Origin: Bacillota bacterium
GTDB lineage: Bacteria; Bacillota; Clostridia; Acetivibrionales; DSM-1351
DNA length: 11,120 bases
Direction of reading: 5' to 3'
Assembly: GCA_023395575.1 (NCBI GenBank)
Contig: JAEWZA010000100.1
Span: 1 to 11,120, forward strand
The notes beneath the pieces are model-generated. The model was not told where the DNA came from and searched no databases. It was given only the letters and a program-made list of their open reading frames with translations. Numbering within the stretch: the first letter of the stretch is position 1; each line of letters starts with the position of its first letter. This document shows positions 6,488 through 11,120 of this stretch, in pieces. The translations under genes were made by a program, and so were the position numbers.

Positions 6488-8851
6488 ATGAAAATGAGAA
6501 AGGTCTTATCTAGACTTACGAGAACTTCCATTGCAAGCGCTGTTATCCTAAGTATGCTAATGGGCCCAGCTGGGGCAATAGATGTAAGTGCTGCTGATTT
6601 GGAATTTAACTATGCAAAAGCATTACAGTACTCACAATACTTTTACGATGCTAATATGTGTGGTCCAGAAGTTAATGAAAATACTGAATATGTATGGAGA
6701 AAGAACTGTCATACATACGACGCAAAACTCAAACTAGATGCTACAAATACAAATATGACAGCAAGCTTTATCGCTGCGAACAAAAGTGTTCTTGACCCTG
6801 ATGGAGATGGCACTGTAGACGTTTCAGGAGGTTTCCATGATGCCGGTGACCATGTTAAATTTGGTATGCCAGAAGCATATTCCGGTTCCACATTAGGCTG
6901 GGGCTTTTATGAATTCAGAGAACAGTATGAAGCTACAGAGCAGGATGCACATGCTAAAACAATATTAAGATATTTCAATGACTATTTTATGAGATCTACC
7001 TTCTTAGACGAATCAGGTAAAGTTGTAGCCTTCTGCTATCAGGTAGGTGACGGTGACGTTGACCACGCTTATTGGCAGGCTCCTGAAATTGATAAAATGT
7101 TCAGAAGAGGATGGTTTGCAACTGCAGAATTACCTTCAACTGACTGTGTTACTGCTGCTGCAGCCTCTCTTGCTGTTAACTACATGAATTTTAAGGATGA
7201 AGACCCTGAGTATGCAGAAGAAAATCTAAAATATGCTAAAGCTTTATTTGAATTTGCAGAAAGCAGCCCTACCAAAGAATGTAATGCCGATGGACCAAAA
7301 GGATATTATGGTTCCTCAAAATGGCAGGATGATTATTGCTGGGCAGCAGTATGGCTATATTTAGCTACACAAGATGATCATTATCTTGACGAAACTTTTA
7401 AATATTATGATTATTATGCACCTTCCTGCTGGACACACTGCTGGAATGATGTTTGGGCTGGTACAGCATGTATTTTAGGTGAAATAAACGATTTATATGA
7501 CAAAGACAGTCAGACCTTTGAAGACAGATACAGAAAAGCTACTAACAAGAGTCCATATGAAACTATAGATTTCTGGGCTGAAATAGCAAAAACAGTTGAT
7601 AATTGGATGACAGGCAGAACTCCTCAGATAACACCGGGCGGGTACTCCTTCCTAAATCAATGGGGTTCAGCTAGATATAACACTGCTACTCAGCTAATAG
7701 CTTTAGTATATGACAAGCACCATGGCGATAAACCTTCTAAATATAGTGAATGGGCAAAATCTCAAATGAATTATCTGATGGGTGATAACCCAATCAATCG
7801 CAGTTATATAGTAGGATATAATGACATTTCAGCTAAGTATCCTCACCATAGAGCGGCTTCAGGCTTATCAAAATGTGAAGATCCTGATCCACACAGATAT
7901 GTGCTTTACGGTGCATTGGTTGGTGGTCCTGGCCCACAAGATCAGCATATAGACGTTACATCAGATTATATCTACAACGAGGTAACAATCGACTATAATG
8001 CTGCATTTGTTGGCGCTTGTGCAGGTCTTTACCGTTACTTCGGCGATCCATCAATGCAAATCACTCCAGATTTCCCACCACTACCTGGAAATAGTGAAGA
8101 TCCTGAACACCCATTAACTCCTGAATACTGGGTAGAAGGTTTCTGTAAAGATATAGTACAGGATGATGGACCAAAAGCCACTGAAATAACTATATATGTA
8201 AAATCCAAAAATGTTAGCGAACCTTCAGAAAAGCTTTCTGTAAGATATTATTTCGATGCAACAGGAATGACATCTCTTCATCCTAACGAAATGGAATTGA
8301 GAGAACTATATGACCAAGCTTATGTAGAAGGCGGCGATGGTGCTGATGGAGTTCTAACCGGTCCTATTAAGTACGAAAGCTCAAAATTAGGAGATAACAA
8401 GATCTACTATATTGAGATAACATGGGATGGATATCCTATTGCAAGTTCCAATAAAAAATATCAAGTTGCACTTGGTACATATGCTTGGCAGAACTCTTGG
8501 AATCCTGAAGATGACTGGAGCCATATAGGTCTGAACACCACAGATGATAACTGGACAGGAGTACCAATGAGAACAGACAACATCTGTGTTTATGATAATG
8601 GTGTTCTTGTTGGAGGTATTGAGCCAGATGGAACTAAGCCTGAAACCAATATTCCAGAGCCAGAAATCATGAAGGGTGACTTAAACGGTGATAAGGAAGT
8701 AAATGCATTAGATTATGCGGCATTGAAAATGCACCTTTTAGGTTCAAAACCTCTAAGTGAAGATTTATTAAAAGCAGCAGACATGAATGATGATAAATCA
8801 GTGGATGCAATAGATTTTGCGTTACTCAAGAAGCATTTGTTGGGGCTGTAA
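6488..8851 (+). CDS. Secreted GH9-CBM3 cellulase with dockerin
   Basis: Predicted inverting, probably processive, cellulosomal cellulase. The 787-residue protein has a signal peptide (about 1-36), a GH9 domain (about 38-515), a Pro-rich linker (about 516-545), a CBM3 module (about 546-713), a second linker (714-728) and a dockerin (729-787; repeats DLNGDKEVNALD and DMNDDKSVDAID). Catalytic marks are HDAGDH with Asp118/Asp121, PHHRAASG, and Glu498 in YNEVTIDYNA. CBM3 marks are SVRYYFDATG, YYIEITWDG, DDWSHIGL and the closing VYDNGVLVGGIEP. A CBM3 directly after GH9 is normally of type c, which feeds a single chain to the active site rather than anchoring to crystalline cellulose; that assignment is inferred. 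The gene starts at ATG 6 nt after GGAAGG (6476-6481); the second Met (residue 3) is less well placed. It is the tandem paralogue of the preceding GH9 gene, differing mainly by the CBM3 insertion. Confidence 0.94.
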   Translation: MKMRKVLSRLTRTSIASAVILSMLMGPAGAIDVSAADLEFNYAKALQYSQYFYDANMCGPEVNENTEYVWRKNCHTYDAKLKLDATNTNMTASFIAANKSVLDPDGDGTVDVSGGFHDAGDHVKFGMPEAYSGSTLGWGFYEFREQYEATEQDAHAKTILRYFNDYFMRSTFLDESGKVVAFCYQVGDGDVDHAYWQAPEIDKMFRRGWFATAELPSTDCVTAAAASLAVNYMNFKDEDPEYAEENLKYAKALFEFAESSPTKECNADGPKGYYGSSKWQDDYCWAAVWLYLATQDDHYLDETFKYYDYYAPSCWTHCWNDVWAGTACILGEINDLYDKDSQTFEDRYRKATNKSPYETIDFWAEIAKTVDNWMTGRTPQITPGGYSFLNQWGSARYNTATQLIALVYDKHHGDKPSKYSEWAKSQMNYLMGDNPINRSYIVGYNDISAKYPHHRAASGLSKCEDPDPHRYVLYGALVGGPGPQDQHIDVTSDYIYNEVTIDYNAAFVGACAGLYRYFGDPSMQITPDFPPLPGNSEDPEHPLTPEYWVEGFCKDIVQDDGPKATEITIYVKSKNVSEPSEKLSVRYYFDATGMTSLHPNEMELRELYDQAYVEGGDGADGVLTGPIKYESSKLGDNKIYYIEITWDGYPIASSNKKYQVALGTYAWQNSWNPEDDWSHIGLNTTDDNWTGVPMRTDNICVYDNGVLVGGIEPDGTKPETNIPEPEIMKGDLNGDKEVNALDYAALKMHLLGSKPLSEDLLKAADMNDDKSVDAIDFALLKKHLLGL

Positions 8852-8871
8852 AAACTAGTAGCAATTAACAG

Positions 8872-8911
8872 AGGCCAATAAACGCATTTAATACGGTTAT
8901 TGGCCTTTAAA
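8872..8911 (+). terminator. Factor-independent terminator after the second GH9 gene
   Basis: AGGCCAATAA (8872-8881) pairs perfectly with TTATTGGCCT (8897-8906); one mismatch inside, CG pairs again with CG. T-rich DNA (TTTAAATTTAAAT) follows. It begins 20 nt after the stop codon and marks the end of the dockerin-enzyme cluster. Confidence 0.72.
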
Positions 8912-8981
8912 TTTAAATATTTGCTTTTGCTATTCCTTCATAGTGGAACAGCATTTTAGCTTAGATGTTCTTTTAAATCTT

Positions 8982-9182
8982 CTAAAACATTTTTTCATAA
9001 TCAATCAAATTCTTAAACAAGTTAAAATATCTAGATAAAATTTCTTTTTTGTTGGTGATATTATATTTGATACACATAGATAACAGCACCTTATATTTAT
9101 GAGCTAAGTACTCATACTTTTTCACAAATTCGTCATTTAGCAGATATCCTTTATCTGCTAAGAAAATAAGTCTTCTTCTCAT
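8982..9182 (-). CDS. Doubtful small hypothetical protein, 66 residues
   Basis: The frame encodes a Lys/Tyr/Leu-rich, probably helical 66-residue protein with ordinary codons. The length and the LLNDEFV stretch faintly recall the Spo0E family of small phosphatases, but the family's SQxLD signature is absent. No ribosome binding site precedes the ATG (the DNA reading into it is CGACTTTTA), and a perfect 10-bp palindrome lies inside the frame. It is the only frame above 60 codons in a 730-bp gap, so it is listed, but chance is at least as likely as a real gene. Confidence 0.2.
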   Translation of the reverse strand: MRRRLIFLADKGYLLNDEFVKKYEYLAHKYKVLLSMCIKYNITNKKEILSRYFNLFKNLIDYEKMF

Positions 9183-9309
9183 TAAAAGTCGATTACTATA
9201 AATATCCTATAATATGATTTTTTAAACTTTGCTATTTTTTGGAGATATCAATGCTTTTATTTTTACATCTTTTAGTATATTATTAATAGTATATGAATAA
9301 TTTAAATCT

Positions 9310-9352
9310 CATAACATTTGTATCCGTACATTCATGACCCCTAAATGTTATG
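9310..9352 (+). repeat. 10-bp separated inverted repeat upstream of glgB
   Basis: CATAACATTT (9310-9319) and AAATGTTATG (9343-9352) are perfect inverse complements with a 23-nt loop, followed by GGGTTAGTTTTATC. It may be a weak terminator for something to the left or a regulatory site; nothing settles it. Confidence 0.4.
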
Positions 9353-9471
9353 GGTTAGTTTTATCATATTTAATTGATAAAATTAAAATGTCCGATATTA
9401 AAATTTAATTACTATTAGCTGAATACATAACATCTGCTTTTAATGAATATCGCTGAAGGCTAAAAAAATAA

Positions 9472-9499
9472 TTGAATTTTATCAAAATAGAGATATGAT
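9472..9499 (+). promoter_or_regulatory. Candidate sigma-A promoter for glgB
   Basis: TTGAAT (9472-9477) and TATGAT (9494-9499) are spaced by 16 nt, matching consensus at 4/6 and 5/6 positions. A start near 9506 would give a leader of about 75 nt carrying the hairpin at 9522-9548. This makes glgB a separate unit from the cellulase cluster, whose terminator lies about 600 bp upstream. Confidence 0.42.
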
Positions 9500-9521
9500 T
9501 ACCTAAATGTTCATAAACGGC

Positions 9522-9548
9522 GCAAGTTGGCAAAACACCCAACTCTGC
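9522..9548 (+). promoter_or_regulatory. Leader hairpin upstream of glgB
   Basis: GCAAGTTGG (9522-9530) pairs with CCAACTCTGC (9539-9548) with one bulged C, around an 8-nt A/C-rich loop. It ends 33 nt before the start codon, with the ribosome binding site (AAGGATGAG, 9568-9576) between. No known riboswitch class is recognised. Confidence 0.4.
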
Positions 9549-9581
9549 AATGTTAATAAAATAAGATAAGGATGAGTACAA

Positions 9582-11120
9582 ATGACTAAAGAATACGGGA
9601 TTTTGAAAATCGACCCCTTTCTAAGACCCTTTTCCAGTGACATTGAGCTGCGTATGAATCGTTACAAAGAAGTCAGATACATGTTAGTGGAAGACAATAA
9701 CTCACTTGCGTCTTTTGCTAATGGTCATCTTTATTATGGTTTTCACCCAACAGAAAACGGCTGGGTTTATAGGGAGTGGGCTCCAAATGCACAAGAAATC
9801 TCATTAATAGGAGATTTTAATGACTGGAATGAAGAATCACACAAGCTAAAGAAACTTCCAAATGGCAACTGGGAGTTGATTGTTAAAGGCAAGCTTCCGC
9901 ACCAATCTAGAGTTCGGTTGAAATTAAAGGCCAACAACACCACATATGATCGCATACCTCTTTATTGCAAACGAATTATTCAGCATCCCCAATCAAGAAA
10001 TTTTGATGGGATGATATGGTATCCTCCTGAAAAGTTTGAATGGCATGATGCAGGCTTTAAACCCCAGCAGCCCTTATACATCTATGAGTGTCATATCGGC
10101 ATGTCGGGAGAAAAAGAAGATGTATCTACCTTTTCCGAGTTTGTCGAAAATATTTTGCCCCGTATAAAAAAACTTGGTTATACTACAATTCAGATTATGG
10201 CTATTATGGAACACCCCTATTATGGTTCTTTTGGATATCAAGTATCTAACTTTTTCGCAGTTTCCTCTCGTTTTGGAACACCTGAAGACTTCAAGGCTCT
10301 CGTAGATGTAGCACATGGCTTAGGTATCGCAGTAATTATGGATTTAGTTCATTCTCATACTGTAAAAAATACAGTTGAAGGACTGTCCGAATTTGACGGA
10401 ACTGATTATCAATTTTGTCATCATGGCGGTAAAGGCGATCACCCTGATTGGCATACTCGCCTATTTAACTATGGAAAGCCCGAGGTTCAGCATTTTCTAC
10501 TTTCCAATATTAAATATTGGTTAGAGGAATATCATTTGGATGGTTTTCGATTTGATGGGGTGACCTCTATGTTATACCATCATCACGGTAGGGGAACCGC
10601 TTTTGATAATTACGAAAAATACTTTTCGACAAGCACCGATATCGAAGCCATAACATACCTTCAGTTGGCTACTGAAGTTGCAAAAGAAGTAAATCCTAAT
10701 TGCATACTTATCGCTGAGGACATGAGCGGAATGCCTGGAATGTGCTTGCCTATAGCAGTAGGAGGAATTGGCTTTGATTATAGGTTGGGTATGGGTTTAC
10801 CTGATTTTCTTATTAAAATGATGAAAACTCCGGACGACTATTGGCATATGGGATCACTATGGTATGAGTTGACGACACGGCGACCGCAAGAAAAAGTAAT
10901 TGGCTATACAGAATCTCATGACCAGGCACTTGTAGGAGATAAAACTATTATTTTCTGGCTAGCAGATAAAGAAATGTATTATCACATGGATAAATCCTCA
11001 AATAACGAAGGTATTGACAGGGCCATTGCCTTACACAAAATGTTTCGCTTTATTACATGTACCCTCGGTGGTGACGGCTATTTGAACTTCATGGGTAATG
11101 AATTTGGACATCCTGAATGG
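9582..11120 (+). CDS. glgB: 1,4-alpha-glucan branching enzyme, eukaryote-like GH13_8 type (3' end missing)
   Basis: Cytoplasmic enzyme that cuts alpha-1,4-glucan and rejoins the piece by an alpha-1,6 bond, making branches in glycogen. The frame is open for 513 codons to the window edge; relatives are about 650-700 residues, so perhaps a quarter is missing. Order: short N-terminal helical segment, CBM48 (about 50-140, with VYREWAPNAQEISLIGDFNDW), then the GH13 barrel. Visible marks are PYYGSFGYQVSNFFA, region I DLVHSH, region II DGFRFDGVTSML with nucleophile Asp325, region III IAEDMSGMP with acid Glu379, region IV ESHDQ with Asp447, then DKTIIFWLADKEMY and NFMGNEFGHPEW. DGFRFDGVTSML, ESHDQALVGDKT and GYLNFMGNEFGHPEW are signatures of the animal/plant-type enzymes (GBE1, SBE), not of the usual bacterial GH13_9 GlgB, whose N-terminal extension is also lacking. 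ATG 9582 follows AAGGATGAG at 5 nt. Confidence 0.93.
   Translation, partial: MTKEYGILKIDPFLRPFSSDIELRMNRYKEVRYMLVEDNNSLASFANGHLYYGFHPTENGWVYREWAPNAQEISLIGDFNDWNEESHKLKKLPNGNWELIVKGKLPHQSRVRLKLKANNTTYDRIPLYCKRIIQHPQSRNFDGMIWYPPEKFEWHDAGFKPQQPLYIYECHIGMSGEKEDVSTFSEFVENILPRIKKLGYTTIQIMAIMEHPYYGSFGYQVSNFFAVSSRFGTPEDFKALVDVAHGLGIAVIMDLVHSHTVKNTVEGLSEFDGTDYQFCHHGGKGDHPDWHTRLFNYGKPEVQHFLLSNIKYWLEEYHLDGFRFDGVTSMLYHHHGRGTAFDNYEKYFSTSTDIEAITYLQLATEVAKEVNPNCILIAEDMSGMPGMCLPIAVGGIGFDYRLGMGLPDFLIKMMKTPDDYWHMGSLWYELTTRRPQEKVIGYTESHDQALVGDKTIIFWLADKEMYYHMDKSSNNEGIDRAIALHKMFRFITCTLGGDGYLNFMGNEFGHPEW

Larger units (their letters stand above)
8912..9581. other. Long AT-rich gap between cellulase cluster and glgB
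   Basis: No confident gene is seen here. It holds a doubtful 66-codon minus-strand frame (8982-9182), a perfect 10-bp palindrome (TTAGCAGATA 9137-9146, TATCTGCTAA 9152-9161, loop 5 nt), a 10-bp separated inverted repeat (CATAACATTT 9310-9319, AAATGTTATG 9343-9352), an 8-bp hairpin (TTTTATCA 9359-9366, TGATAAAA 9375-9382) and the likely glgB promoter and leader at the right end. Confidence 0.6.

Noticed and set aside
6127..6531. Minus-strand frame of 134 codons
   Set aside because: It runs antisense to the dockerin of the first GH9 gene and the signal peptide of the second; it is a reading-frame shadow without domain character.
10074..10316. Minus-strand frame of 80 codons, and another at 9767-9955
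   Set aside because: Both are antisense to the clearly coding glgB.
1..11120. tRNA, rRNA, CRISPR array, phage or transposase genes
   Set aside because: No cloverleaf with CCA-type end, no regular repeat-spacer array and no recombinase motif was seen on either strand.

Overview
The window comes from an AT-rich, Gram-positive, anaerobic cellulolytic bacterium, most likely a mesophilic cellulosome-forming Clostridium or Ruminiclostridium. The evidence is four consecutive secreted glycoside hydrolases, each ending in a type I dockerin (two Ca-binding repeats), strong GGAGG-type ribosome binding sites, and A/T-rich intergenic DNA. Dockerin positions 10/11 read Ala-Leu, Ala-Ile or Ser-Ile, as in the C. 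cellulolyticum group, and not Ser-Thr as in C. thermocellum. The species itself cannot be named from the sequence alone.

Layout, all genes on the + strand. 1-308: non-coding leader with a candidate promoter. 309-1940: GH5 endoglucanase with dockerin. 1941-2677: 737-bp gap holding a long terminator-like hairpin, a decayed palindromic element of about 337 bp whose ends resemble IS termini, and the promoter and 5' leader of the next gene. 2678-4408: CBM35-GH26 beta-mannanase with dockerin (TTG start). 4523-6331: GH9 cellulase with dockerin. 6488-8851: GH9-CBM3 cellulase with dockerin, a close tandem paralogue of the preceding gene. 8872-8911: factor-independent terminator. 8852-9581: 730-bp gap with one doubtful small minus-strand ORF, several hairpins and a candidate promoter. 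9582-11120: 5' part (513 codons) of a glycogen branching enzyme of the eukaryote-like GH13_8 type, running off the window.

The four dockerin enzymes should be exported and docked on a scaffoldin encoded elsewhere (no cohesin is present here). Together they would attack cellulose (GH5, two GH9) and mannan/glucomannan (GH26), fitting a plant cell wall degradation cluster. The branching enzyme is cytoplasmic and starts a separate unit, probably glycogen storage; its neighbours lie beyond the window.

No clearly new system is visible. The most unusual points are the long imperfect inverted repeat at 2124-2460, the GH9 duplication that differs by one CBM3 module, the eukaryote-type branching enzyme beside a cellulosome cluster, and a strong 5' leader hairpin before the mannanase gene.
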